Of a DNA stretch of 64,000 nt, positions 52,402 to 61,817 are shown piece after piece. The position numbers and the translations under genes were made by a program. How positions within the stretch are numbered: the stretch's first letter is position 1; each line of letters starts with the position of its first letter. The notes beneath the pieces are model-generated. The model searched no databases and had not been told where the DNA came from. It worked only from the letters and a program-made list of their open reading frames with translations. The DNA is from Rhizobium sp. C1 (GTDB lineage Bacteria; Pseudomonadota; Alphaproteobacteria; Rhizobiales; Rhizobiaceae): the NCBI RefSeq assembly GCF_021026335.1, contig NZ_JAJNCY010000001.1, positions 1,054,001 through 1,118,000 of the forward strand, read 5' to 3'.

Positions 52402-53573
52402 GACAGCCAGCCGGCGAGAACGGAGAGCGTGCCGGCAATGGCGAGTACGCACATGAACAGGAAGCTGACGCCGCCGAAACGGTTGAAGACGAAGCCGCAA
52501 AAGAAGGTCGACACAGCCAGGAAGACGTTGCTGTAGAAGAAATACAGCCCCTGCGCCGTCGCCTCCTGATGGCCCGGCACGCGCTGCGTGATCAGCCGCT
52601 GCAGGCCAAGATGGGCCGTGGCGAAGGTGAAGGCGTGGAGGATCTGCAGTGGAATGAAGCTGTAGAAATCGCTCGCCAGCGGAAACGCCGCCCAGCGCAC
52701 GATCGACATCAGCGTTCCTGCAAAGATGAGCTGCCAGATCGAGAAGCGGCGCAGCAGCCAGCTCGACCACAGGAAGACGCAGACTTCCGCAGCGACACCC
52801 GCGCCCCAGAGAAGACCGATCTGCGACCCGGGAATCCCGATCTGCTCCCAATAGAGCGACGAGAACGTGTAGAGCATGGCATGGCTGGAGCCAGATAGCG
52901 TCACGCCGATCAGGACGAACAGGAAGTCCGGCTTGCGGAAGACGCGCTCTTCGGGGACCACCGTGGGCTCCGTGATCGGCTTCAGCCGGCTCACACCCGT
53001 CTTCGGCGCAATCAGGCCGCCGACGACGGTCAGGAAAAAGCCAAACGTGATGGCAGGCAGAACCGAGGATGCACCATGCGCGCCGACCAGATAGCCACCC
53101 GCCAGTGTGGCGACGATGAAGAGGATGGAGCCCCACATGCGCATGTGGCCATACTGGTAACCCCAGCGTCGCGCGCCGGTCATCAGCAGTGATTCGGCAA
53201 CCGGTGAATACGGGGAGTAGAACGCGCCCAACAGGCCATAGATCAGCAGAACCGGCCAGAAGGCGACCGAATAGAACATGGCGCAGCAGGTGATGAGCGA
53301 GGTGAGCCCCGACCAGAAGAGCACCGTGGCGCGCTCGCCGATCTGGTCCGAAAGCGCCGAAACCACCGGCGCGACGATCACCCGCACGATCAGGGGAACA
53401 CCCGTGATCAGACCGATCTGCCAGTCGGCCAGATGCAGCGACTGAAGCCAGACCGGAAAATACGGCATCAGCAAAGCATTGGTGATCATGGGCGCGCAGA
53501 ACGTCATCGCGGCCCGCGTTCTGTAATAGAACGGCGCTTGCCCGAACTGGGCATCCGAAAGAACAGTGGTCAT
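52353..53573 (-). CDS. MFS transporter, HcaT/PPP-like
   Basis: A 406-residue protein with twelve hydrophobic segments. YYRTRAAMTFCAPMITNALLMPYFPVWLQSLHLADWQIG and PVVSALSDQIGERATVLF are typical for the 3-phenylpropionate permease-like group (LacY-related). AGGT lies 5 bases before ATG 53573. The last 16 codons overlap the epimerase coding strand. Substrate unknown; the overlapping epimerase hints at peptide or aromatic acid uptake, but only by position. Confidence 0.85.
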   Translation of the reverse strand: MTTVLSDAQFGQAPFYYRTRAAMTFCAPMITNALLMPYFPVWLQSLHLADWQIGLITGVPLIVRVIVAPVVSALSDQIGERATVLFWSGLTSLITCCAMFYSVAFWPVLLIYGLLGAFYSPYSPVAESLLMTGARRWGYQYGHMRMWGSILFIVATLAGGYLVGAHGASSVLPAITFGFFLTVVGGLIAPKTGVSRLKPITEPTVVPEERVFRKPDFLFVLIGVTLSGSSHAMLYTFSSLYWEQIGIPGSQIGLLWGAGVAAEVCVFLWSSWLLRRFSIWQLIFAGTLMSIVRWAAFPLASDFYSFIPLQILHAFTFATAHLGLQRLITQRVPGHQEATAQGLYFFYSNVFLAVSTFFCGFVFNRFGGVSFLFMCVLAIAGTLSVLAGWLSQPHRAGAGGRTNEAS

Positions 53574-53708
53574 TGTCTACCTGGGGGCGAGTGTCCGCGG
53601 AAAATGCCGGGACTCACAGATTGCTATCACGCTCTTATGAGGTACGCCAATCAGCCTTTTTAATGGGCTGATCAATTCCGTGAAAACACGGTTGCCTGTG
53701 TGACTTTT

Positions 53709-54029
53709 TTATCGACTTCTGAGTGCGGCGCCGAGCGCGGTGCGGGCGAGTGACGCCATCTCATCCGGGTCGTCCCAGCCGATCTCGGGCATCGACCAAT
53801 AGGGCATCTTGACGTCCTTGCCGGTCTTGTTGTGCTGATAGGTCCATTGCACGCCGCCCTGCGCCTCGTACTGGGCCGAACATTCCGCATCACCCTTAAG
53901 CAACATGCGGTCGCGCAGCCAGATCGCGATGATTTCGCCATCGCTATAGATACCCTTGCCGCCGAACATGCGGCGGATGGAGATGGGGGCAACGGCCTGA
54001 AACATCTCCTCGAGCTGCTCGTTGTCCAT
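53709..54029 (-). CDS. TfoX/Sxy N-terminal domain protein
   Basis: A 106-residue single-domain protein: LEEMFQAVAPISIRRMFGGKGIYSDGEIIAIWLRDRMLLKGD matches TfoX_N, including RRMFGG. Full TfoX/Sxy proteins regulate competence; short rhizobial members lack the C-terminal domain, and their role is not known. It lies 4 bases after the molybdopterin-related gene, likely co-transcribed by chance. Confidence 0.87.
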   Translation of the reverse strand: MDNEQLEEMFQAVAPISIRRMFGGKGIYSDGEIIAIWLRDRMLLKGDAECSAQYEAQGGVQWTYQHNKTGKDVKMPYWSMPEIGWDDPDEMASLARTALGAALRSR

Positions 54030-54033
54030 CGCC

Positions 54034-55647
54034 CTACCCTTTCAGAACCCCGCCGGCCGCTTCGATCGCCTCGATCGTGTCGACATCGAGATGGGCGGCC
54101 TCGCCGATCTCCACATCGATGACCGGCAAGCCGCTTTTCTCGATGATATGCCGCGCGCCGACATCGCCCTCAAGACGCAGGAGCGCGGGATAAAGCGTCT
54201 TCGGCAGAATGACCGGATTGCCGCGCTTGCCGGCGGAAACGGCACGGACGACGGCATTGCCGCCTTCGCGCAGGAAAGCCTCGATCAGCCTGGTGTAATC
54301 CTCCGCAGTGACGCCCGGCATGTCGGCAAGCGCGATGACGATGCCATCCGTTTCGTGCAGCGCCTCGACCCCGACGCGAATCGAGGATGCCATGCCCGAG
54401 GCGAAATCGGGATTGCGGATGGTTCGGATCTCAAGCCCCGCCAGCGCCCGCTCGATCTCCTCGGCGCGGTGACCGGTGACGACTGCGACCTGCACTGCTC
54501 CGGCTGACAGAGCCTCGGCAACACTGCGACGCACCAGCGGCTCGCCTGAGAATTCGGCCAGAAGCTTGTGCTTCTCTCCGCCCATGCGACTGGCGCGACC
54601 GGCGGCGAGAACCGCAATGCCGACCCTCGGGCGATGCGGCTCTTGCGTTGCCTTTTCGCGCGGCAGCGGGCGAAGCGGAATTTCCATGAGAAGTCCACCG
54701 ACGCCCAGGCTCGCTGCATCCTTTTGTGTTGGTCGCTCGCCGGCGAGAATGCGGTTCAATATCCAGTCGAAGCCGTTTTCCTTTGGGCTTCGCGCGCAGC
54801 CTGGCGCGCCGAGGACCGGAACGCCGTGGACATAGCCGAGAACAAGGAGATTGCCCGGATCGACCGGCATGCCGGCAATCGCGAGTTCCCCGCCGGCCAA
54901 GCGGATGGCGGCAGGGATGACATCGCCTTCGTCTGTCATGGCGGAGGCGCCGAAAACGACGACGAGGCCGTAACGCTGTACAAAATCAGCAATATGGGCT
55001 GCGACAGCCTGTGCATCGTGCTGACAGCGGGCCTCCTCGGCAATGCGGCTGCCGCTGGGTCGCAGGCGATCCTCCGTGAGACGCCTCGTCTTGTCCATGA
55101 CGGAAGGCTTAAGCGAAGGCAAAACGGTTGCAATCAGGCCGGCAGTCAGGCTTGCGAAGGGCTTGACCGAAAAGGCAGACCCCGATGCCAGCAGCGCCCT
55201 TCCCTTCTCCGCCAGTTCGGCCGACACGGCGAGCGGGATGATCTTGACGGTCGCCACCAGATCGCCTTTGCGGACAGGAGCACGGTCGGCCAGCGTGGCC
55301 AACGTCAAGGCAGGGTGGATGGCGTTGAAGGCGTCGATCAGCGCGCGGTCGGCGCGGAAGAGACCGTTCGTCTCGGCATGGAAATTGACGCGGCCGGTGG
55401 CGGCGGGCGATGCGCGGAAGCCATCCGCAACCAGCGCCCCCGCGATCAGCGCAGCGGCTTCGTCCTCGCCGATATCGCCGGGCTCCAATCGCGCAGCGAT
55501 CACCGAGGCGACACCGGCGCTGCTTAACGTTACGATATCCTCTTCCGTTACGACATGTCCCTTCGGCAGCCGCCCGCCCTCGAACATCACGGAGTGGGCG
55601 AGCACGCAAGTCTTCGCCTCGGCAACGGGGACCGCGCCGAAGATCAT
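54034..55647 (-). CDS. Molybdopterin-binding/nucleotidyltransferase fusion protein (MoeA-like + MobA/MocA-like)
   Basis: A 537-residue two-part protein. Residues 1-330 form a MoeA/MogA-like molybdopterin-binding domain (VVVFGASAMTDEGDVIPAAIRLAGGE, FMGMPVDPGNLLVLG-type segment). Residues 345-535 form a MobA-like nucleotidyltransferase (VGIAVLAAGRASRMGGEKHKLLAEFSGEPLVRRSV; ADMPGVTAEDYTRL; KRGNPVILP). It would cytidylate (MCD) or otherwise tailor the Mo cofactor for a molybdenum hydroxylase. It overlaps XdhC by 4 bases. Such fusions occur beside CoxD/CoxE/XdhC genes in rhizobia. Confidence 0.87.
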   Translation of the reverse strand: MIFGAVPVAEAKTCVLAHSVMFEGGRLPKGHVVTEEDIVTLSSAGVASVIAARLEPGDIGEDEAAALIAGALVADGFRASPAATGRVNFHAETNGLFRADRALIDAFNAIHPALTLATLADRAPVRKGDLVATVKIIPLAVSAELAEKGRALLASGSAFSVKPFASLTAGLIATVLPSLKPSVMDKTRRLTEDRLRPSGSRIAEEARCQHDAQAVAAHIADFVQRYGLVVVFGASAMTDEGDVIPAAIRLAGGELAIAGMPVDPGNLLVLGYVHGVPVLGAPGCARSPKENGFDWILNRILAGERPTQKDAASLGVGGLLMEIPLRPLPREKATQEPHRPRVGIAVLAAGRASRMGGEKHKLLAEFSGEPLVRRSVAEALSAGAVQVAVVTGHRAEEIERALAGLEIRTIRNPDFASGMASSIRVGVEALHETDGIVIALADMPGVTAEDYTRLIEAFLREGGNAVVRAVSAGKRGNPVILPKTLYPALLRLEGDVGARHIIEKSGLPVIDVEIGEAAHLDVDTIEAIEAAGGVLKG

Positions 55648-56339
55648 ACGCCAGCCCCGATCACGCGCTTTCGCAGCGCCTGGATGATGTCGCCGAGGAT
55701 CGCGACGGCGATTTCGCCGGGCGTGGATGCGCCGATGTCCAAGCCGATCGGGGCGGAAATGCGGGCGATCTGCGCGTCCGTGCAGCCGGCCTCCTTGAGC
55801 CGCTCGACGCGCTTCGCATGTGTCTTGCGGCTACCCAGTGCACCGATATAGAAGCAGCCGGTTTTCAGCGCCGAAACAAGCGGATAGTCGTCGATCTTTG
55901 GATCGTGAGTCACCGCGACAAGCGCCGTGAAGGCATCGAGCGGTGCATCCTTCAGCACGTCCTCCGGCCAGTCGGCAGTCAGCTTCACGCCTGCAAAGCG
56001 CTCGGGCGTGGCGAATGCGGTGCGCGGATCGATGATCTCCAGATCAAAGCCGGCGGCGGGGGCCATGGCGGCCAGCGCCTGGCTGATATGGACCGCGCCG
56101 ATCACGACAATGCGCGGCGGGGGGACATGGACATTGAGGAAGAGGCTCCTGCCCTCCTCCTCCACCAGACCGGACTTCCCGGAAAGGAAGGCCCTGGTGA
56201 GCGTCTCCGGCGAAACGCCTGCCAACGTATCGCCTTCCAGCGCCAGCCGGTCCTCGCCGATTGCCAGATCGGTCACAAGGATGGCGGCGCGGCGGGCGCG
56301 CTTGGCGTCGTTCAGCTGTTTCAGAATCTCTAAGCGCAT
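55644..56339 (-). CDS. XdhC-family maturation protein, C-terminal (Rossmann) part
   Basis: A 231-residue protein holding the XdhC C-terminal domain: VHVPPPRIVVIGAVHISQALAAMAPAAGFDLEIIDPRTAFATPERF (NAD-like fold) and GALGSRKTHAKRVERLKEAGCTDAQIARISAPIGLDIGASTPGEIAVAILGDI. XdhC binds sulfurated molybdopterin and protects it until loading into the hydroxylase. In many bacteria this is fused to the CoxI-like N-terminal part; here they are separate, joined by a 1-base TGATG overlap. Confidence 0.9.
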   Translation of the reverse strand: MRLEILKQLNDAKRARRAAILVTDLAIGEDRLALEGDTLAGVSPETLTRAFLSGKSGLVEEEGRSLFLNVHVPPPRIVVIGAVHISQALAAMAPAAGFDLEIIDPRTAFATPERFAGVKLTADWPEDVLKDAPLDAFTALVAVTHDPKIDDYPLVSALKTGCFYIGALGSRKTHAKRVERLKEAGCTDAQIARISAPIGLDIGASTPGEIAVAILGDIIQALRKRVIGAGV

Positions 56340-56668
56340 CAGTCAACCTTCTCGACATAGACGCGGATGCGGCCGCCGCAGGAGAGGCCGACGCGCCAGG
56401 CCGTCTCGTCCGCCACGCCGAATTCCAGCATGCGCGCGCTGCCCGAACCGATGACGTCCATCGCCTCGGTGATCACCGCGCCTTCGACGCAGCCACCGGA
56501 GACGGAGCCATGGAAATTGCCCTCGCCGTCGATCACCAGGTGGCTGCCGACCGGACGCGGCGCGGAGCCCCATGTCTCGATCACGGTTGCCAACGCCACA
56601 TCGCGGCCCTCGCTTTTCCAGCCTTCCGCGATGAGAAGCGGATCGTCAAAACCGGCCATGTCGTTCAT
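56339..56668 (-). CDS. XdhC/CoxI-family maturation protein, N-terminal part
   Basis: A 109-residue protein equal to the XdhC_CoxI domain: VALATVIETWGSAPRPVGSHLVIDGEGNFHGSVSGGCVEGAVITEA with the conserved Cys, and RVGLSCGGRIRVYVE with a second. The cysteines are thought to contact the molybdenum cofactor. The split format matches the Cox and Pao-type systems. First gene after the repeat-rich spacer. Confidence 0.9.
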   Translation of the reverse strand: MNDMAGFDDPLLIAEGWKSEGRDVALATVIETWGSAPRPVGSHLVIDGEGNFHGSVSGGCVEGAVITEAMDVIGSGSARMLEFGVADETAWRVGLSCGGRIRVYVEKVD

Positions 56669-56726
56669 GCGTGCCTCCGTTCATTTTATCATTGGGGCGT
56701 CACACCCTCTCTTGCAAAATCTATGA

Positions 56727-56743
56727 CTTAGCCTTTGGCTAAG
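56727..56743. repeat. Hairpin inside the coxE-xdhC repeat mosaic
   Basis: CTTAGCC-TTT-GGCTAAG, extended outward by AAAATC..ATGA / TCAT..GATTTT with small bulges. This shape is a typical rhizobial repetitive palindrome and not a terminator followed by T-run. Confidence 0.55.
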
Positions 56744-56806
56744 ATCATGATTTTGCTTTCTCTCCCACCAAAGGGGAGATTGGAGCCTGAGCCGTTGCCT
56801 CTCCCG

Positions 56807-56896
56807 GCCGTCATCCTCGGGCCTGTCCCGAGGATCTACTGAGCGAGCGGGTGGCTCAACGTAGCAGATGGTCGGGACAGGCCCGACCATGACGGC
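56807..56896. repeat. 90-base palindromic REP-like element
   Basis: Bounded by GCCGTCAT and ATGACGGC. Inner inverted segments TCGGGCCTGTCCCGA and TCGGGACAGGCCCGA are mutually complementary, so it can form a long hairpin or two smaller ones. Similar 'CGGGACAGGCCCGA' repeats are common between rhizobial genes. It is non-coding and divides the coxE and xdhC transcripts. Confidence 0.75.
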
Positions 56897-56915
56897 GTTG
56901 AACGTACTGCCAGCA

Positions 56916-58154
56916 TCAAACCCGCCCGAGATACCGCCGCGGATCGGCCTTGCGCCCACCACCCTCGCCCGACAGCGCCGCCACCAGATCCCCGATCGCT
57001 TCCAGATTATGCACTGGCCGGAACTCATCAACATGGGGCAGCATGGCGCGCACGCCGCGGGCTCTCGCCTCGAACCCATCAAAACGTAGGAGTGGATTGA
57101 GCCAAATCAAGCGGCGGCAGGAGCGGTGCAGCCGGTCCATCTCCGTTTCCAGCTCCTCGATATTGTCGCGCTCGAGCCCGTCGGTGATGAGCAGCACGCT
57201 GGCGCCCTGCCCCAGCACGCGACGCGCCCAGAGGCGGTTGAACTCGCGCAGCGTCTCAGCGATGCGGGTGCCGCCCGACCAGTCGGTGACTGCCGCCGAG
57301 CAGGCGTCGAGCGCTTCGTCCGGGTCCTTGTGGCGCATCTGGCGGGTGACGTTGGTCAGCCGCGTGCCGAAGAGGAAGGTGTGCACCCGCCGGCGCTTTT
57401 CCGTCATGGCGTGGAGGAGATGCAGGAAGATGCGGGTGTACTGGCTCATCGAGCCGGAAATATCGGCAAGGATGACCAGCGGCGGATGGATCGTCCGCTG
57501 CTCCCTGAATTTCGGCAGCAGCAGATCGCCGCCGGTCTTCATGCTGGCGCGCATGGTCTGGCGGGCGTCGAAGATTTTCGGGCGGTTGGACGGGCGGAAA
57601 CGGCGGGTGCGGACCTCGTCGAAGGGCAACTGGATACGGGCGATCTCCGCCTTGGCGATGGCCAGCTCCTTGGCCGACATCTGGGCGAAATCCATCTTTC
57701 GCAGCACTTCCGAGCCCGACATCGTGAAGCGCGCGTCGAACTCGATTTCGGGTTCTTCCGGCTTGGCGCTGCGGCGATCCTTCTCGGCGACCAGCGCGTC
57801 TGCGGCGCGCGACTGGCCAGCGCGGCTTTTCTCCTTCTGGCCGATGTTGGGCGTGCCGGGCAGCATCATCTGCATCATCTTGGCGATCAACTCGCGCGAG
57901 CGCCAGAACAGGCGGAAGGCCTCGTCGAAGACTGCCTTGTCCTCGTGGCGCTTGACGAAGACGGCGAAGAGCGCGGTGTAGAATTCCTCGCGCGAGCCAA
58001 TGCCGATGGCCTCGACGGCCTCCACCGCATCGATCACCGCGCCGGGGCCGATCTTCAGCCCCGCCTTGCGCAGCGCGCGGGCGAAATAGGTAATGTTGTC
58101 GGCAAGCCTGCCGTCACCTCTTCCGCCGCCCGCAATTTCGCCCGAGACATCCAT
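56916..58154 (-). CDS. CoxE-type protein with von Willebrand A domain
   Basis: A 412-residue protein. The N-terminal half (ITYFARALRKAGLKIGPGAVIDAVEAVEAIGIGSREEFYTALFAVFVKRHEDKAVFDEAFRLFW) and a C-terminal VWA fold with MIDAS DISGSMS (about residue 230) and D-x-x-x-D motif (LLITDGLERD) match CoxE. It pairs with the MoxR ATPase to mature CO dehydrogenase-like enzymes by inserting the Cu or Mo-S group. It starts 4 bases after the MoxR-type gene. Confidence 0.9.
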   Translation of the reverse strand: MDVSGEIAGGGRGDGRLADNITYFARALRKAGLKIGPGAVIDAVEAVEAIGIGSREEFYTALFAVFVKRHEDKAVFDEAFRLFWRSRELIAKMMQMMLPGTPNIGQKEKSRAGQSRAADALVAEKDRRSAKPEEPEIEFDARFTMSGSEVLRKMDFAQMSAKELAIAKAEIARIQLPFDEVRTRRFRPSNRPKIFDARQTMRASMKTGGDLLLPKFREQRTIHPPLVILADISGSMSQYTRIFLHLLHAMTEKRRRVHTFLFGTRLTNVTRQMRHKDPDEALDACSAAVTDWSGGTRIAETLREFNRLWARRVLGQGASVLLITDGLERDNIEELETEMDRLHRSCRRLIWLNPLLRFDGFEARARGVRAMLPHVDEFRPVHNLEAIGDLVAALSGEGGGRKADPRRYLGRV

Positions 58155-58158
58155 CGTG

Positions 58159-59088
58159 TCAGCCTGCGGCCAGAAGTTCGGCCTTCACCTCGGAGAGGAT
58201 CTTGGTCCCCTCGCCGCCCTGAATGCGCGAAATGTCGTCCTGATATTTGAGCAGCGTGCCGAGCGTATCGGCGATCGTCTCCGGGTCGAGGGCGACGCGG
58301 TCGAGTTCGGTCAACGCCGTTGCCCAGTCGATCGTTTCGGCGACGCCGGGGTTCTTGAAGAGATCGACCTCGCGCAGCTTCTGCACATAGGCGACAACCT
58401 GGCGCGCCAGCGTGTCGTTGCAGCCCGGCACCTTGCGGGAGACGATTTCCAGCTCCTGCTTCGAATCCGGATAGCCGACCCAGTGGTAGAGGCAGCGGCG
58501 CTTGAGCGCATCATGCACCTCGCGGGTGCGGTTCGTCGTGATGATGACGATCGGCGGCTCTTCGGCGCGGATCGTTCCGTATTCGGGGATCGTCACCTGG
58601 AAATCGGACAGCACTTCGAGCAGGAAGGCCTCGAAGGCCTCGTCGGTCCGGTCGAGTTCGTCGATCAGGAAAACCGGCGCGCGACCGGCGGGTGCGGAAA
58701 TCGCCTGCAGGACCGGACGGCGTATCAGGTGTTTTTCGGAGAAGATGCCTGCTTCCATCTCGCCGCGATCCGTCGCGCCAGAGGCTTCCGACAGGCGGAT
58801 TTCGAGCATCTGCGCGGGATAGTTCCACTCGTAGACCGCAGAGGAAATATCAAGGCCTTCATAGCATTGCAGGCGGATCAGCGGCCGGTCGAGCGCCTTG
58901 GCCAGAACCTTGGCCACCTCGGTCTTGCCGACGCCGGCATCCCCTTCGAGGAAGAGCGGACGCTTCAGCTTGAGCGCAAGGAAGAGCACCGTCGCGAGCG
59001 AGCGCGAGGCGAGATAGTCGTGGCTTTCGAGAAGGCTGGCGGTCTCGTCGATGGATTGCGGCAGCGGCCGCGCAGTCATGCCGGTCAT
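58159..59088 (-). CDS. CoxD/MoxR-family AAA+ ATPase
   Basis: A 309-residue ATPase: Walker A GDAGVGKT (49-56), Walker B VFLIDELDR, sensor 1 IITTNRTRE and the CoxD-typical EVHDALKRRCLYHWVGYPD. MoxR ATPases with their VWA partners act as chaperones that activate metalloenzymes. ATG 59088; ATG 59079 is possible. It leads the Cox-like operon. Confidence 0.93.
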   Translation of the reverse strand: MTGMTARPLPQSIDETASLLESHDYLASRSLATVLFLALKLKRPLFLEGDAGVGKTEVAKVLAKALDRPLIRLQCYEGLDISSAVYEWNYPAQMLEIRLSEASGATDRGEMEAGIFSEKHLIRRPVLQAISAPAGRAPVFLIDELDRTDEAFEAFLLEVLSDFQVTIPEYGTIRAEEPPIVIITTNRTREVHDALKRRCLYHWVGYPDSKQELEIVSRKVPGCNDTLARQVVAYVQKLREVDLFKNPGVAETIDWATALTELDRVALDPETIADTLGTLLKYQDDISRIQGGEGTKILSEVKAELLAAG

Positions 59089-59123
59089 AAACTCTGGAGT
59101 CTCCTCATCTCATGAGGAGAAGT

Positions 59124-59618
59124 CTATATCGCGTGATAGCTCCGGTCCATATAAACAAGAGACTGATCTTTGGAGCCGAGACGCAACCCCACGACTTCGC
59201 CGAAGAAGATGTTGTGGGTCGAGACAGACTTCGTATCGACGATGCGGCAGTCGTAGGTGGCGATCGAGTCCTTCAGCGTCGGCGCGCCCGTCACCAGCTC
59301 GTCCCACTCGCCCATGGCAAAGCGTTCTTCGACTGGAAGCTTGGCGAATCCCGCGAAGGCATCGGCCAGCCCCTTGTGATGCGCCGCCAGCGTGTTCAGG
59401 GCGAAGACGCCGCTTTCGAGGAAGATATTGTTGCTCTCGTTATGCCGGTTGAGGCAGACGAGAACCATGGCAGGATTGTCGGAGACCGAGCAGGCGGCGG
59501 TAATGGTCACGCCGCGGCGCACGCCCTCATGCGCCGTCGTGACGATCTGCACATGGCCGGCATAGCGCGCCATGGCGTCGCGATAGAGCTTCGGATCGAT
59601 CCCGGGTGCGCTCAACAC
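59124..59618 (-). CDS. Flavin reductase-like protein, HpaC type
   Basis: A 164-residue split-barrel FMN-binding protein. YRDAMARYAGHVQIVTTAHEGVRRGVTITAACSVSDNPAMVLVCLNRHNESN is the usual flavin reductase domain; HNIFFGEVVGLRLG is near the end. It reduces FMN/FAD for a two-component monooxygenase not in the window. GTG 59618 is chosen for CGGAG 6 bases upstream, dropping 11 residues of open frame. Confidence 0.85.
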   Translation of the reverse strand: MLSAPGIDPKLYRDAMARYAGHVQIVTTAHEGVRRGVTITAACSVSDNPAMVLVCLNRHNESNNIFLESGVFALNTLAAHHKGLADAFAGFAKLPVEERFAMGEWDELVTGAPTLKDSIATYDCRIVDTKSVSTHNIFFGEVVGLRLGSKDQSLVYMDRSYHAI

Positions 59619-59782
59619 TTCATTCTCCGTTGTGCTTCCTTGAAAAGACAAGATAATCGCCGATTGTTAAAATTCCGCGCCCTCAAACAGACAATTTGCG
59701 GCCTTGTCGCGACATTCCGTTTGAGGCAGACGATATGGGTCACTATTCTTTTCAAGACGATACGAGACGGAACGCGCCCCGG

Positions 59783-60886
59783 ATGAAAACAATCGCCCTG
59801 ACGACCCTCACCCTCATGAGCCTGCTGACGGCCGGTCCTGCCGCGGCACGGGGGCTGACGATCGGTGTGGTCGCGCCGCTTGACGGGCCCTTCGCCATTC
59901 TCGGCAAGCAGGTCATGGCGGGCGCGAAGGCGCAGGCGGAGGCAGCGGGCAACAAGATTTTGCCAGTGCCGGAATCCTGCGCACCGGACTCGGGCGTCGA
60001 TGTGGCCAGCCGGCTGATCGCGGGCGGCGCAACGGCGGCGATCGGCTTTCTCTGCGCCGATTCCCTGATCGGCAGCGCGCAGGCGCTGAAAGAGGCCGCC
60101 ATTCCCGTCATCACGCTTTCCGCCCGCTCCAAGGTTCTGTTCGAAGACGCGGCCAAGCATGGCTGGCCGATCTATTCGCTCAGCCCCCGCCCCGGCGAAG
60201 AGGCAAGCGCAACGGCCGGCTTTATCGCGGGCATATGGCCTGGCTCGGCCATCGCGCTTCTGGATGACGGCACGCTCAATGCGCATGAACTGGCCGCCAA
60301 TATCCGCCTGGATCTGGAGACAAAGGGCATCAAGCCCGTCATGGCCGACACATTCCGCCCCGGCCTCGACAATCAGAAAATCCTGGTGCGGCGCCTGCAG
60401 AAGGCGGGCGTTACGAATGTCTATATTGCCGGCGGGCGCAGCGATGTCGCCACCATTGCCCGCGACGCGGCCGGAACCGGCATAGCGCTGATGGGCAGCG
60501 ACCAGCTTCTGGCTTCCGACGATGGCGTGGCGCTGCCCGATGGCGTTCTGGCCGTGCTTCCGGAAAGCTGGCGCGAGCAGCCCGGTGCATCCGGCCTGGT
60601 CCATGCGCTGGCGGAACAGGATATCGTGGCAGAGGGATATGTGCTTCCGGCGCATGCCGCCGCCCAGATCATCGACAAGGCGGAAGCAGCAGTCAATGAC
60701 AAGCAGGATCTGGCTGCCACGATTGCCGGCGGGACCTTCGAAACGGCAGTCGGAACGGTGAGCTTCGGTAAGGACCATTTCCGCGCCGAGGACACATACC
60801 GGCTGATGGAATGGCGGAACGGCGCGTTTCAGCCGCCCGTTCCTCCGGCGGGGCAACCGGCCGCGAAATCCGGCAAGACACAATAA
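59783..60886 (+). CDS. Periplasmic substrate-binding protein, branched-chain amino-acid (Peripla_BP_6) type
   Basis: A 367-residue protein with a signal peptide ([17 protein letters not shown], cleaved near residue 22) and a two-lobe binding fold: [32 protein letters not shown] at the start, [25 protein letters not shown] in the middle. No permease or ATPase gene is nearby, so it is an orphan that may serve a transporter or sensor elsewhere. ATG 59783; an in-frame ATG at 59735 would add 16 residues before the signal. Confidence 0.85.
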   Translation: MKTIALTTLTLMSLLTAGPAAARGLTIGVVAPLDGPFAILGKQVMAGAKAQAEAAGNKILPVPESCAPDSGVDVASRLIAGGATAAIGFLCADSLIGSAQALKEAAIPVITLSARSKVLFEDAAKHGWPIYSLSPRPGEEASATAGFIAGIWPGSAIALLDDGTLNAHELAANIRLDLETKGIKPVMADTFRPGLDNQKILVRRLQKAGVTNVYIAGGRSDVATIARDAAGTGIALMGSDQLLASDDGVALPDGVLAVLPESWREQPGASGLVHALAEQDIVAEGYVLPAHAAAQIIDKAEAAVNDKQDLAATIAGGTFETAVGTVSFGKDHFRAEDTYRLMEWRNGAFQPPVPPAGQPAAKSGKTQ

Positions 60887-61034
60887 TATCGGTTTAAACG
60901 GACCGGGGCCTGCCGCGTACCATTGCCGCGCCTGCCGCGCGATGTTAGGGGCGCGACAACCGACGTTACTTTATCTCATGTCTCGCAACACGACTACGCC
61001 CGGCGTAGCGCGACATGCTTCAGGAGGCAGTCTC

Positions 61035-61709
61035 ATGAAACCCATTCGTATCGCCCCTTCGATCCTGGCTTCAGACTTTTCCAGGCTCGGGCAGGAAGTG
61101 CGCGACGTCGTTTCCGCAGGTGCCGACTGGATCCATCTCGACGTCATGGACGGGCATTTCGTCCCGAACATCACCTTCGGGCCGGATGTCATCAAGTCGC
61201 TGCGCCCGCACACGGATGCGGTGTTCGACTGCCACCTCATGATCTCGCCGGCCGATCCCTATCTCGAAGCCTTCGCCAAGGCCGGCTGCGATTACATCAC
61301 CGTGCATGCCGAGGCAGGTCCGCATCTGCATCGTTCGCTGCAGGCTATCCGGGCGCTCGGCAAGAAGGCCGGCGTTTCGATCAACCCGGCGACGCATGAG
61401 AGCGTGCTGGAATACATTCTCGACGACGTCGATCTCATCCTGCTGATGAGCGTGAACCCCGGCTTCGGCGGACAGAAATACATTCCTGCCGTCACCGAAA
61501 AGGCGAAGCGCATCCATGCCATGATCGGCAACCGGCCGATCGAGCTGGAAGTCGATGGCGGTATCACGCCGGAAACGGCGCCGGCCGTGGCAGCGGCCGG
61601 CGTCAACGCCTTCGTCGCCGGCTCGGCCGTCTTCAAGGGCGGCAGCGTCGAGAGCTATCGCGCCAACATTTCGGCCATCCGCGCAGCCGCAGAAAAGGGC
61701 CGCGCGTAA
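61035..61709 (+). CDS. rpe: Ribulose-phosphate 3-epimerase
   Basis: A 224-residue TIM-barrel enzyme: [41 protein letters not shown], the metal and acid residues in DVMDGHF and [19 protein letters not shown], and [12 protein letters not shown]. Interconverts ribulose 5-phosphate and xylulose 5-phosphate in the pentose phosphate or Calvin cycle. AGGAGG at 61022-61027 lies 7 bases before the ATG. Confidence 0.97.
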   Translation: MKPIRIAPSILASDFSRLGQEVRDVVSAGADWIHLDVMDGHFVPNITFGPDVIKSLRPHTDAVFDCHLMISPADPYLEAFAKAGCDYITVHAEAGPHLHRSLQAIRALGKKAGVSINPATHESVLEYILDDVDLILLMSVNPGFGGQKYIPAVTEKAKRIHAMIGNRPIELEVDGGITPETAPAVAAAGVNAFVAGSAVFKGGSVESYRANISAIRAAAEKGRA

Positions 61710-61738
61710 GCGTCCCACACCGATAGTTTGTGCCTAGC

Positions 61739-61765
61739 GGCCGGCATCCGTTGAGATTGCCGGCC
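61739..61765 (+). terminator. Hairpin after rpe
   Basis: GGCCGGCA/TGCCGGCC, perfect 8-bp stem with an 11-base loop, followed by ATGTTTGCT, a poor T tract. It lies 29 bases past the rpe stop and 52 bases before purB; partial termination is likely. Confidence 0.45.
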
Positions 61766-61817
61766 ATGTTTGCTATGGCGCGGCCAACGAATTTCCAACA
61801 CGCAAAGGCGAAGGCTG

